Assembly (NCBI RefSeq): GCF_008124625.1 | Contig: NZ_VNHM01000001.1 | Span: forward strand, 291,003-355,002 | Reading direction: 5' to 3' | DNA length: 64,000 bases | DNA from: Desulfallas thermosapovorans DSM 6562 | GTDB taxonomy: Bacteria > Bacillota > Desulfotomaculia > Desulfotomaculales > Desulfallaceae | Shown: positions 8,310 to 17,448 of the stretch, one piece after another | Position numbering within the stretch: position 1 is the stretch's first letter | Layout: each line of letters starts with the position of its first letter | Notes under the pieces: generated by a model | What the model saw: only the letters and a program-made list of their open reading frames with translations | Databases searched by the model: none | Told to the model about the DNA's origin: nothing | Translations under genes and position numbers: made by a program

Positions 8310-8327
8310 ACATTGTATTGACAATGT
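8310..8327. promoter_or_regulatory. Palindrome upstream of dps, possible operator
   Basis: ACATTGT-ATTG-ACAATGT is a perfect 7-4-7 inverted repeat in the 378-base gap between the dps-like and RRM genes. It does not match the PerR or Fur consensus known to me. No clear promoter was placed around it. Confidence 0.35.
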
Positions 8328-8437
8328 CGCCCCATCTACCAAGCATCCCCACATTCGACAAGTAACCCCGTGCAAACCAGTGGTAATTACGCACATCTAC
8401 GTTAATTAACTTACCATCAGATATTGCCGCCTGACAT

Positions 8438-8482
8438 AAAAAACCCCCGTTGAAATATTTTTTTGCATATTTCAACAAGGGG
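8438..8482 (-). terminator. Hairpin with T-tract in the dps upstream region
   Basis: GTTGAAATAT (8449-8458) pairs with ATATTTCAAC (8467-8476), extended by CCCC/GGGG after a two-base bulge. On the - strand it ends in six T residues (8443-8438). It follows the RRM-gene terminator by about 50 bases, so it is either a second terminator or the end of a small RNA. Confidence 0.55.
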
Positions 8483-8524
8483 AAAGATTTTCCTCCATTT
8501 GTTCTGACAGCTTTATTTTGAACA

Positions 8525-8555
8525 TAAAGGAAAACCTCCACAAAAGGAGGCTTTA
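8525..8555 (-). terminator. Intrinsic terminator of the RRM gene
   Basis: On the - strand, CCTCC-TTTTGT-GGAGG is followed by TTTTCCTTTAT, about 15 bases after the stop codon. Confidence 0.65.
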
Positions 8556-8568
8556 TTAATAAACTATG

Positions 8569-8817
8569 CTATTCCCTGGCCCGGGCTTCGTTGACGGTGA
8601 TGACCCGCCCCTCGAAATCGGTGCCGTTTAATGCTGCAATCATTCCTTCGGCATCCTCGTCTTTTACCTCCACAAAACCAAAGCCGCGGGAACGGCCGGT
8701 TTCCCTATCGGTAATAATGCGACTGCCCAGTACTTCCCCGTATCGTGAAAAGGCCTCATCCAAATCCTCGGCTTTGGTTTTCCACGGTAGATTTCCCACA
8801 TATAATGTCTTCGCCAT
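8569..8817 (-). CDS. Small RRM-domain RNA-binding protein
   Basis: 82 residues forming a single RNA-recognition motif. RNP2 is LYVGNL (5-10) and RNP1 is RGFGFVEV (44-51), with the aromatic residues that stack on RNA. The ATG at 8817 has AAAAGAGGTGATCTG before it; a longer frame reaching 8880 has no such site. Bacterial RRM proteins of this size occur in cyanobacteria and some Firmicutes and are often linked to cold or stress. It is a single-gene unit with its own terminator. The RNA target is unknown. Confidence 0.88.
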   Translation of the reverse strand: MAKTLYVGNLPWKTKAEDLDEAFSRYGEVLGSRIITDRETGRSRGFGFVEVKDEDAEGMIAALNGTDFEGRVITVNEARARE

Positions 8818-8927
8818 CAGATCACCTCTTTTCCATTGCATTGCTGCTTTCAAATGATGATGTGTCAGTATTATTTGCAAAAGAAAAATGCCTGATGCAA
8901 TGTTGGCGGGCTAAGATTTTACCAGCA

Positions 8928-9566
8928 TTAAATTTGGTATAATTTATTTTGATAGATAAATTTTTCCACAGCTTCCGGCAGCAAATATTTTATAGGCCTG
9001 CCTTCCCGCACCCGGTGTCTGATATCGGTGGATGAAATGGCCAGCGCGGGCACCTCGATGGTTTTAATTTTAGCCACAGCTTCCCTGGACAGGTGGCTCA
9101 GTTTATGACCCAAAGCCTCCAGGTTAAACCCCGGTCGGGTGGCCGCAATAAAAAAGCATTCCTGGAGCAGTCCCTCCACGTTTTTCCAGGTTAGTATTTC
9201 CAGCACGGCATCGGAACCCGTGATAAAGAATATTTCCCACCCGGCATATACTTTTTTCATGGCCCGCACCGTGTCAATGGTGTAGGACAATCCTTCCCTT
9301 TTCATCTCCAGGTCGGATATGGTGAAATGGGGGTTGGAACTGACCGCCAGCCTGGTCATTTCCAGGCGATGTTCCGGCGGTGAAATATCCTGTCTGGTTT
9401 TGTGCGGAGGCTTTCCCGCCGGGATAAAGATCACCTTTTCCATACCAAACTGGTAGCGGGCTTCCTCCGCCGCCACCAAATGGCCGTGGTGCACCGGGTC
9501 AAAGGTACCCCCCATCAGGCCGATTCTTCTTTTTTCCGGCTGGGCCGGTTTATTTATATCACTCAT
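8928..9566 (-). CDS. nadD: Nicotinate-nucleotide adenylyltransferase
   Basis: 212 residues from the ATG at 9566 (GGAG nine bases upstream); an ATG at 9581 is the alternative. The nucleotidyltransferase signature GGTFDPVHHGHL is at the N-terminus. ISSTDIRHRVREGRPIKYL near the C-terminus is the family's second phosphate-binding motif. It adenylates nicotinate mononucleotide in NAD synthesis. It is the last gene of the obgE-proB-proA-nadD run. In many Firmicutes yqeK and rsfS follow; here they do not. Confidence 0.93.
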   Translation of the reverse strand: MSDINKPAQPEKRRIGLMGGTFDPVHHGHLVAAEEARYQFGMEKVIFIPAGKPPHKTRQDISPPEHRLEMTRLAVSSNPHFTISDLEMKREGLSYTIDTVRAMKKVYAGWEIFFITGSDAVLEILTWKNVEGLLQECFFIAATRPGFNLEALGHKLSHLSREAVAKIKTIEVPALAISSTDIRHRVREGRPIKYLLPEAVEKFIYQNKLYQI

Positions 9567-9682
9567 TTTGGCAAACTCCATCAGGTCAGAATAACAACGC
9601 CCCGGGGGTGCGGCCCCAGGCATACCGGCACTAAATCCGGGTGGATTTTGCGATACAGGGCCTAATGGGGTAAGGTTACCCG

Positions 9683-10933
9683 TTACCCCCTGATTTGCCC
9701 CTGGCCGAATACAATATATTTGTTGGTGGTCAGCTCTTTTAACCCCATGGGTCCCCGGGCGTGCAGCTTTTGGGTGCTGATGCCGATCTCGGCCCCGAAA
9801 CCGTATTGACCGCCGTCGGTAAAACGGGTGGAGGCATTGACATATACTGCCGCGGCATCCACTTCATTTAAAAAGCGCATGGCCCGGGTGTAATTCTCCG
9901 TTACAATGGCTTCGGAATGTTTGGTGCCGTAATGATAAATATGATCCAGCGCCTCATCCAGGCTGTCCACCACTTTTACGGCAATAATCAAATCCAGGAA
10001 CTCGCCGGCATAGTCTTCTTCGGTGGCCGGTTTTACCCAATCGGCCGCATCCCTGGTACGCTGGCAGCCGCGCACCTCCACCCCGGACTCTTTCAGTGCA
10101 GCGAGGATTCCGGGCAGGAATTCACCAGCCACAGCCCGGTGGATCAGCAATGATTCTATGGCGTTACAAACCCCGGGGCGCTGGCATTTGGCATTAATAA
10201 CGATTCGCCGGGCGGCCTCCAAATCGGCATAGCGGTCCACGAAAACGTGACAGTTGCCCACACCGGTTTCAATGACGGGTACGGTGGCGTTTTGCACCAC
10301 GGTTTGAATTAAACCGGCGCCGCCCCGGGGGATAATTACATCGATATAATCGTTTAATTTCAGCATGATGTTAACCGCTGCCCGGTCGGTAATTTCAATC
10401 AGGTTGATGGCGCCCTCGGGCAGCCCGGCTCCGGTAGCCGCGGCGGCTATGATATTGGTAATGGCAGTGTTGGAATTGATGGCCTCGGAGCCGCCCCGGA
10501 GCACCACCGCATTACCGGCTTTCAGGCATAACCCGGCGGCATCCACCGTTACATTGGGCCGGGCTTCATATATTATGCCCACCACGCCCAGGGGAACCCG
10601 GGTGCGTCCTATCCGCAGCCCGTTGGGACGGGTCCACATGCTTTCCACTTCCCCCACCGGGTCGGGCAGCGAGGCCACCATGCGCAATCCTTCCGCCATA
10701 TCCGCCACCCGTTCCGAGGTCAACAGTAGCCGGTCGATCAGCGCCCGGGAGAGCCCCTTTTCCCGGCCCGCGCGAACGTCAATTTCGTTAGCCTCCAGTA
10801 TCTTCTCAGTGTTCTTGATTAAACTGTCCGCCATGGCCAGCAAAGCATTGTTTTTGATATCCGTGGGCAGGTAGGCCAGCCGGCGGGCCGCCTCTTTGGC
10901 TTTTTGGGCCTTGGCAATGACCTGTTGTTCCAT
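9683..10933 (-). CDS. proA: Gamma-glutamyl phosphate reductase
   Basis: 416 residues, the usual length. It reduces gamma-glutamyl phosphate to the semialdehyde in proline synthesis. The catalytic cysteine lies in QRPGVCNAIES; the aldehyde-dehydrogenase-like segments GVVGIIYEARPNVT and STRFTDGGQYGFGAEIGIST are intact. It lies 42 bases after proB on the same strand, so the two are almost certainly co-transcribed. Confidence 0.97.
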   Translation of the reverse strand: MEQQVIAKAQKAKEAARRLAYLPTDIKNNALLAMADSLIKNTEKILEANEIDVRAGREKGLSRALIDRLLLTSERVADMAEGLRMVASLPDPVGEVESMWTRPNGLRIGRTRVPLGVVGIIYEARPNVTVDAAGLCLKAGNAVVLRGGSEAINSNTAITNIIAAAATGAGLPEGAINLIEITDRAAVNIMLKLNDYIDVIIPRGGAGLIQTVVQNATVPVIETGVGNCHVFVDRYADLEAARRIVINAKCQRPGVCNAIESLLIHRAVAGEFLPGILAALKESGVEVRGCQRTRDAADWVKPATEEDYAGEFLDLIIAVKVVDSLDEALDHIYHYGTKHSEAIVTENYTRAMRFLNEVDAAAVYVNASTRFTDGGQYGFGAEIGISTQKLHARGPMGLKELTTNKYIVFGQGQIRG

Positions 10934-10975
10934 ATTCTAAGCCTCCTTGCAAGGTTAATACTTTGTTCTTTATGC

Positions 10976-12091
10976 CTACTCCAGCGCCAGGTTGTCCCGG
11001 TGGATCACCTCGTCATAATCCTTATAGCCCAGTACCATGGCTATTTCACTGGTTTGTTTGCCCTTGATACGTTCTATTTCGGGGGCGGCATAGTTGACTA
11101 TTCCCCGGGCTATTTCCTTGCCGGTCAGGTCCATTACACTCACCGTATTGCCCATTTCGAAATCGCCTTCCACTTTGACCACCCCCGAGGGTAACAGGCT
11201 TTTGCCCTTTTCCCGCAAGGCCCGGACCGCCCCTTCATCTATGTAAATGCGCCCGCAGACAGTGGCGCTAAAAGCGATCCACCTTTTTTTATTCACCAGT
11301 TTTACCGATGGCCAAAAGGCGGTGCCCAGGGGTTCACCGCTCACCAACCGCCTGATCACGTCGGGCTCGGCGGCCCGGGCAATCACCGTCACCAGGCCCG
11401 AGTGCATGGCTATGCGGGCGGCCTGGATTTTGGTGGCCATACCCCCTGTGCCCACCGCCGACCCCACCCCTCCGGCCAGGGCTTCTATCTCACCGTTTAT
11501 CTCGTGGATTTCCCGGATGACCCGGGCGCCGGGCGTGCCTGGTTTATCATCGTACAGCCCGTCCACATCCGAAAGAAGGATCAAAAGATCCGCGTCCACC
11601 AGGGCGGCCACCATGGCTGCCAGGTTGTCGTTATCACCCAGTTTGATTTCATCCACCGCCACGGTGTCGTTTTCATTGATCACCGGTATAATATGCATGT
11701 TCAGCATGGTTTGTAGCGTGTGGCGGGCGTTCAAAAACCGGCGGCGGTCGGCAAAATCCTCCCGGGTCAACAGCACTTGCCCCACCACCAGCCCGTATTC
11801 GGCAAATAATTTTTCGTACATATGCAGCAGCAAACCCTGTCCCACGGCAGCCGCCGCCTGCTTCTCAGGGATGGTGCGGGGACGTTCTTTAAAACCCAGT
11901 TTGCCCATTCCGGCCCCCACCGCCCCGGAAGTAACCAGCAGCACATCCAGGCCCCGGTTGTGCAAGTCGGCCAGCTGGCGCACCAGCGCCTCAATCTGGC
12001 AGATGTTCAGTTTGCCCGTGTTATAAGTGAGGGAGCTGGAGCCAACCTTGACCACTATCCGCTGCATGCGACTGTAATTTCTCTTTTCCAT
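10976..12091 (-). CDS. proB: Glutamate 5-kinase with PUA domain
   Basis: 371 residues. The amino-acid-kinase fold occupies about 1-255 (VVKVGSSSLT, VTSGAVGAGMGKLG, NENDTVAVDE, GGMATKIQAARIA). The C-terminal 90 or so residues form a PUA domain, as in many bacterial ProB enzymes. It catalyses the first, normally proline-inhibited step of proline synthesis. It follows obgE by 14 bases. Confidence 0.97.
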   Translation of the reverse strand: MEKRNYSRMQRIVVKVGSSSLTYNTGKLNICQIEALVRQLADLHNRGLDVLLVTSGAVGAGMGKLGFKERPRTIPEKQAAAAVGQGLLLHMYEKLFAEYGLVVGQVLLTREDFADRRRFLNARHTLQTMLNMHIIPVINENDTVAVDEIKLGDNDNLAAMVAALVDADLLILLSDVDGLYDDKPGTPGARVIREIHEINGEIEALAGGVGSAVGTGGMATKIQAARIAMHSGLVTVIARAAEPDVIRRLVSGEPLGTAFWPSVKLVNKKRWIAFSATVCGRIYIDEGAVRALREKGKSLLPSGVVKVEGDFEMGNTVSVMDLTGKEIARGIVNYAAPEIERIKGKQTSEIAMVLGYKDYDEVIHRDNLALE

Positions 12092-12105
12092 GCACCCACT
12101 CCGCT

Positions 12106-13428
<1,323 letters not shown>

Positions 13429-13518
13429 TCAATGCCTCTTTCTTATTATGTACATTAATGCCCGCCTTCAAAAACGGTACAACCGCGGTCCATTACCAAA
13501 TCAGTATATACCAATACC

Positions 13519-14031
13519 TCAGCCGGTTATATGAACTTTAAGCCTAACCCCTTGTTCTTCAGCACGGCGGGCGCTGTCCATTATCCGGGTGGGGGGTAGG
13601 TCGGGGACAGCACCAAAGCTGATTTGCCATGTGCAGTCGCCGGGGGTACCGGTTATGCTGACGGATACCTTACGGCTTAAAACCTCCGGCGGGGACAGGT
13701 AATCTATAATATCGTTTAAAACTTCACCCAGCAGGGCCGCCAAAAGCTCACCGGGCACCGTGCTTTCACCGGGGTTGATTTGTATATCAAAATTAATTTC
13801 AATCCGGTGATTGGCCGCCCGGTTATTGGCATACAGCAAAACCGCGGCCACCTCGGGGATGTTTAAATGTACAACTTTGCTCAAGCTGATAATATCACCG
13901 GTAACCCTTTTTATGTATTCCCGGGCCGCGGCTTCCTTCTTTAATTGGATCAAGCCCGAAATGACCTGCAGGTGATTTAGAAAATCATGCCTCTGCACCG
14001 AAAGCAGCTCCAGCATTTTGGCGGTTTCCAA
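13519..14031 (-). CDS. Spo0B-like sporulation phosphotransferase
   Basis: About 170 residues from a TTG at 14031 preceded by AGGGGAGAG; longer starts up to 14097 lack a better site. LLSVQRHDFLNHLQVISG is the Spo0B-type alpha-helical hairpin with the phospho-accepting histidine (H15). The C-terminal half is a small alpha/beta domain like a degenerate histidine-kinase ATPase fold without recognisable ATP-binding boxes. Its position between rpmA and obgE is the same as that of spo0B in Bacillus, which is the strongest support. It would relay phosphate between a response regulator and Spo0A. Confidence 0.8.
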   Translation of the reverse strand: METAKMLELLSVQRHDFLNHLQVISGLIQLKKEAAAREYIKRVTGDIISLSKVVHLNIPEVAAVLLYANNRAANHRIEINFDIQINPGESTVPGELLAALLGEVLNDIIDYLSPPEVLSRKVSVSITGTPGDCTWQISFGAVPDLPPTRIMDSARRAEEQGVRLKVHITG

Positions 14032-14248
14032 GTAAATCTCTCCCCTCTTACCCGGTCCAGCACCGGCTTGCGGCACATACCAAGCATTATACCACAAAAA
14101 ATCAATATTGCGTTAAATTATGGTAATATTCGACGTTTGTGAATAATTTCCTGCTCGCCGGGGGCAGTGTATAAAAAAACGCCACCGGTATTACTTTACC
14201 GGACCGGCCGGGTACCTTTCCCCCAATGATAAAACCATGGGCGCAATT

Positions 14249-14278
14249 AAAAAAACAGCCCCTTTAAGGACTGTTTTT
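14249..14278 (-). terminator. Intrinsic terminator after rpmA
   Basis: On the - strand AAAAACAGTCC-TTAAA-GGGGCTGTTTTTTT lies 26 bases after the rpmA stop, separating the ribosomal genes from the spo0B-like gene. Confidence 0.8.
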
Positions 14279-14304
14279 ATGGGTTATACTGCAACTTGTT
14301 TGAA

Positions 14305-14577
14305 CTAGATGGCTGCTTCTGCTGCAACTTCCTTAATATTGACCACCTTTTTATTCTTACCCCTGGTTTGGAAGGATACAATACCGTCCACCTTGGCAAA
14401 CAATGTATCGTCTCCCCCGCGCCCCACGTTTTGACCGGGATGTATACGGGTGCCCCGCTGGCGAACCAGAATGCTGCCTGCGGTAACGAATTGACCATCG
14501 CCCCGTTTAACGCCAAGCATCTTAGGATTGGAATCGCGACCGTTACGAGAACTACCTACACCTTTCTTATGTGCCAA
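14305..14577 (-). CDS. rpmA: 50S ribosomal protein L27
   Basis: 90 residues starting [19 protein letters not shown]. In most Firmicutes L27 is made with a short N-terminal extension cut off by the cysteine protease Prp, encoded between rplU and rpmA. Here the protein starts directly with the mature AHKKG form, and only 17 bases separate it from rplU, so both extension and protease gene are absent. L27 reaches the peptidyl-transferase centre. Confidence 0.97.
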   Translation of the reverse strand: MAHKKGVGSSRNGRDSNPKMLGVKRGDGQFVTAGSILVRQRGTRIHPGQNVGRGGDDTLFAKVDGIVSFQTRGKNKKVVNIKEVAAEAAI

Positions 14578-14594
14578 TTTAATTCACCTCCGTG

Positions 14595-14906
14595 CTAGGC
14601 TTGTATTTTTTCCACCACAACCTTGGTAAAGGGCTGGCGGTGGCCTTTTTTACGCCGGTAATTTTTTTTGGGTTTGTATTTGAAAACAATAATCTTCCTG
14701 TCCTTACCATGTTTTTCCACTTTGAGCAGTACTTTAGCCCCATCCAATACAGGAGTACCCACCTGCAGCTGCCCGTCTTTTTCCACAGCCAGCACTTTGT
14801 TCACTTCGTAGGTCTCTCCCACTTCGGCAGGTAATTTTTCAATATACAGGGTATCCCCTTCACTGACGCGGTATTGCTTACCGCCGGTTTCAATAATAGC
14901 GTACAT
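14595..14906 (-). CDS. rplU: 50S ribosomal protein L21
   Basis: 103 residues from the ATG at 14906 ([14 protein letters not shown]), preceded by TTGAGGGGGAAAAG. An upstream in-frame start at 14957 would add residues not found in L21. The C-terminus has the family signature [16 protein letters not shown]. It begins the rplU-rpmA transcript, behind a consensus promoter and a leader of about 100 bases. Confidence 0.97.
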   Translation of the reverse strand: MYAIIETGGKQYRVSEGDTLYIEKLPAEVGETYEVNKVLAVEKDGQLQVGTPVLDGAKVLLKVEKHGKDRKIIVFKYKPKKNYRRKKGHRQPFTKVVVEKIQA

Positions 14907-15036
14907 TCTTTTCCCCCTCAATTTCAGGACTCGCCGGAACCGGGTAAGGTTTGGCACCTTTTTAAAGACCCTTTCCGTGCGGTATTCGTTAATAGCCTAC
15001 ATTAAAGTATTTTATCATAACGACATTCTTTGTCAA
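14907..15036 (-). promoter_or_regulatory. rplU promoter and leader
   Basis: On the - strand TTGACA (15036-15031), a 16-base spacer and TAAAAT (15014-15009) form a good sigma-A promoter. About 100 transcribed bases before the rplU start can form GGTGCCAAACC-type local hairpins. This is where Firmicutes carry the L21 autoregulatory leader. The promoter is clear; the leader element is inferred from position. Confidence 0.6.
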
Positions 15037-15060
15037 GCTCATTTGCGTTAAACCGGGGAT

Positions 15061-16755
15061 TTACCCTTTAAGCAACCTGGCCCGGGCGTAAGTACGAAAA
15101 ACTTTGTTCACCTCAACGGGCACCGTTTTGCCCACCATCGCCCCGCCTCCCTCGATATCCAGTATAAAGCCGTTAATCCGGGCAATACCGTCGTTATTGT
15201 TACTCACATGGGGCTCTTCCACCAGCACCTCCAGCACCTGGCCCGGTTCAACCGGCAAATCATGACCCTGCATATCCGCCTGGTCATAAATGGGGCGCAT
15301 GGTGACCGATTCGATATGCTGCTCGGCGGAGCCCCTGATATACAGGGTTTTGCCGGTGCGGGCTTCCAATTCCCTCAGGTTGGCCCCTCCGCTGCCGATG
15401 AGCCGGGCCGCCACCAGGGGGTTGGCCTCGACTAAAATAGTGTCCGCCCCGGTTTGTTTGGCCATCTGGTAAATTTGCTGTTTGATGTTGATACCCACTG
15501 TTTCCTCGGTTAACACCTTGCCCCGCCCCTCGCAATAGGGACAGGCCTTTTGCAGTACTTCCGCCAAACTGGGCCGTACCTTTTTCCTGGTCATCTCCAC
15601 CAGGCCCAGCTGCGTAATTCCCAGTATGTTGGTCTTGGTTTTATCCTTGCGAATCTCTTCCTCAAGCACTTCCAATACCTGTCGCCGGTGTTCCTCCTGG
15701 TTCATATCGATAAAGTCCACAATAATAATGCCGCCGATATTGCGCAGGCGTAACTGGCGGGCGATTTCCACCGCAGCGTCCAGGTTGGTTTTCAGCACCG
15801 TGTCTTCGAGATTGGTGCTGCCCACGTATTTGCCCGTGTTTACATCCACAGCGGTGAGCGCCTCGGCCTGGTCGATAACAATGTAGCCGCCGCATTTAAG
15901 CCATACCGTGTTTTTAATGGCCTTTTCAATTTCTACATCGATATTGTTTTCTTCAAAAAGATTGTTTTTTTCGTCCAGGAAAACTTTGACCTTCAGGCGC
16001 GGCCCGGTGATATCCAGTAAGTCCAGTATTTTTTCGTACTCATAACGGGAATCGATAATCAGCCGGTCTACATCCTCGGTAAATATATCCCTTAAGATGC
16101 GCTGTACCAGTTCCAGATCCCGGTGCAGTAAATTGGGTACCGGTCCGTGGTTGGAGCGGTTGATAATTTTACGCCACAGGTTGGTTAACAGGTTTACATC
16201 CTGGCGCAGTTCTTCTTCATCAACCCCTTCGGCCACGGTACGTACAATAACGCCCATACCAACGGGCTTGATCCGGGCAGCCATTTCCCGCAGGCGGTCC
16301 CTTTCCTGCTCGTCCTCAATGCGCCTGGAAATACCGATATAATCCACCGTGGGCATTAGCACCAGGTAACGTCCGGGTAAAGTAATGTGGGTGGTCACCC
16401 GGGCCCCCTTGGTACCGATGGGCTCCTTGACAATCTGCACAATAACTTCCTGGCCTTGCTTTAAAATATCACATATGTTTGTGCCCATGGCTGAATTGCC
16501 CTGCCCCTGCCCCATGTCCGGGGTACGAGCGGGGATAGCATCTTCCACATATAAAAAAGCATTTTTCTCCAGGCCTATATCCACAAAGGAGGCCTGCATA
16601 CCGGGTAACACGTTTTCCACCCGGCCTTTGAATATGTTACCCACCAACCGCTGGTTGGGGGAACGCTCAATGTACATCTCCACCAAAACTTTGTTTTCCA
16701 GTACGGCCACCCTGGTTTCCTCTTCACCCACATTAATAATTATCTCTTTAAACAT
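15061..16755 (-). CDS. rng: Ribonuclease G/E family protein
   Basis: 564 residues. The N-terminal S1 domain is about 35-130 (NIFKGRVENVLPGMQASFVD). The catalytic DNase-I-like core contains ALTAVDVNTGKYVG and IIIVDFID, with the Mg-binding aspartates D in AVDVN and D in VDFID. The zinc link that joins dimers is CPYCEGRGKV. It cleaves AU-rich single-stranded RNA in rRNA maturation and mRNA decay. It lacks the long C-terminal scaffold of E. coli RNase E. It follows the radical SAM pair and is read towards rplU. Confidence 0.95.
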   Translation of the reverse strand: MFKEIIINVGEEETRVAVLENKVLVEMYIERSPNQRLVGNIFKGRVENVLPGMQASFVDIGLEKNAFLYVEDAIPARTPDMGQGQGNSAMGTNICDILKQGQEVIVQIVKEPIGTKGARVTTHITLPGRYLVLMPTVDYIGISRRIEDEQERDRLREMAARIKPVGMGVIVRTVAEGVDEEELRQDVNLLTNLWRKIINRSNHGPVPNLLHRDLELVQRILRDIFTEDVDRLIIDSRYEYEKILDLLDITGPRLKVKVFLDEKNNLFEENNIDVEIEKAIKNTVWLKCGGYIVIDQAEALTAVDVNTGKYVGSTNLEDTVLKTNLDAAVEIARQLRLRNIGGIIIVDFIDMNQEEHRRQVLEVLEEEIRKDKTKTNILGITQLGLVEMTRKKVRPSLAEVLQKACPYCEGRGKVLTEETVGINIKQQIYQMAKQTGADTILVEANPLVAARLIGSGGANLRELEARTGKTLYIRGSAEQHIESVTMRPIYDQADMQGHDLPVEPGQVLEVLVEEPHVSNNNDGIARINGFILDIEGGGAMVGKTVPVEVNKVFRTYARARLLKG

Positions 16756-16791
16756 TCTTTTTCTCCACCATCTCTTTTTTCCGTTGGCCCG

Positions 16792-17448
16792 TTAAAAAAG
16801 TCTCGTCCTGACAATTTCCAGATCCGCTTTATCCAGCGTCATACCGGTGAACCGGAAAAAGGCCTCCATGACTTCTTCGGGCCGTACATTCATGGTACTG
16901 CCGGTTTTTAATTCAAGCTGGACCGTTAAACCGCTGACCTGAGAAAGCACTTCCATTTTTAAAATACCTGGTCGTATATCCCGTATCTTTTCCTTGCCAT
17001 CTTTGCTTTTACGGGTCACTTCTATCCGTTCCTGGTCCAAGAAATCCTGCACAGCCCCTTCAGGCAGCGGCCCGGGTAAATCATCGGCATCAATGTGCAC
17101 TACATAACCTGCCCCGGTTAGCGTCGCCATGGGGGCCGGGGCGTTATCGGGCACACTGGTTACTTCCAGCACCGCCAACCCCGGCGGCAGCGTACCATTT
17201 AAGCGCTGGGCCAGGTCCTTGTGTTCCACCGGCTCCTGTAGTTCCACCTCCAAAACCTCGGCCAATCCCTCCACACCCACGGGCAACGGAGCGGCAAAAC
17301 TGAACCGGGGATGGGGATTAAACCCTTCCGAAAAGGCAATGGGCAAACCGGCCCGGCGAAAGGCACGCTCCAGTGTGCGCACCAGGTCAAGATGGGAAAT
17401 ATAGCAGGAGCTTCCCCTTTTACTGTACTGTATCCGGTAACGGGGCAA
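16792..17448 (-). CDS. TIGR03936 family protein, partner of the adjacent radical SAM gene
   Basis: About 218 residues. A TTG at 17448 has GGGGGGTGA just upstream; a GTG at 17457 and a longer start at 17502 are alternatives. It begins LPRYRIQYSKRGSSCYISHLD and has FSEGFNPHPRFSFAAPLPVG, the hallmark of the DUF2344/TIGR03936 family. In many genomes this domain is fused to or follows the TIGR03960 radical SAM protein; here the two genes overlap by about 29 bases. The joint role is unknown but the strict pairing next to rng and rplU suggests RNA or ribosome modification. Confidence 0.88.
   Translation of the reverse strand: MPRYRIQYSKRGSSCYISHLDLVRTLERAFRRAGLPIAFSEGFNPHPRFSFAAPLPVGVEGLAEVLEVELQEPVEHKDLAQRLNGTLPPGLAVLEVTSVPDNAPAPMATLTGAGYVVHIDADDLPGPLPEGAVQDFLDQERIEVTRKSKDGKEKIRDIRPGILKMEVLSQVSGLTVQLELKTGSTMNVRPEEVMEAFFRFTGMTLDKADLEIVRTRLF

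Noticed and set aside
8308..8541. 77-residue open frame on the - strand between dps and the RRM gene
   Set aside because: It has no family-like pattern or ribosome-binding site, and both hairpins of this region overlap it.
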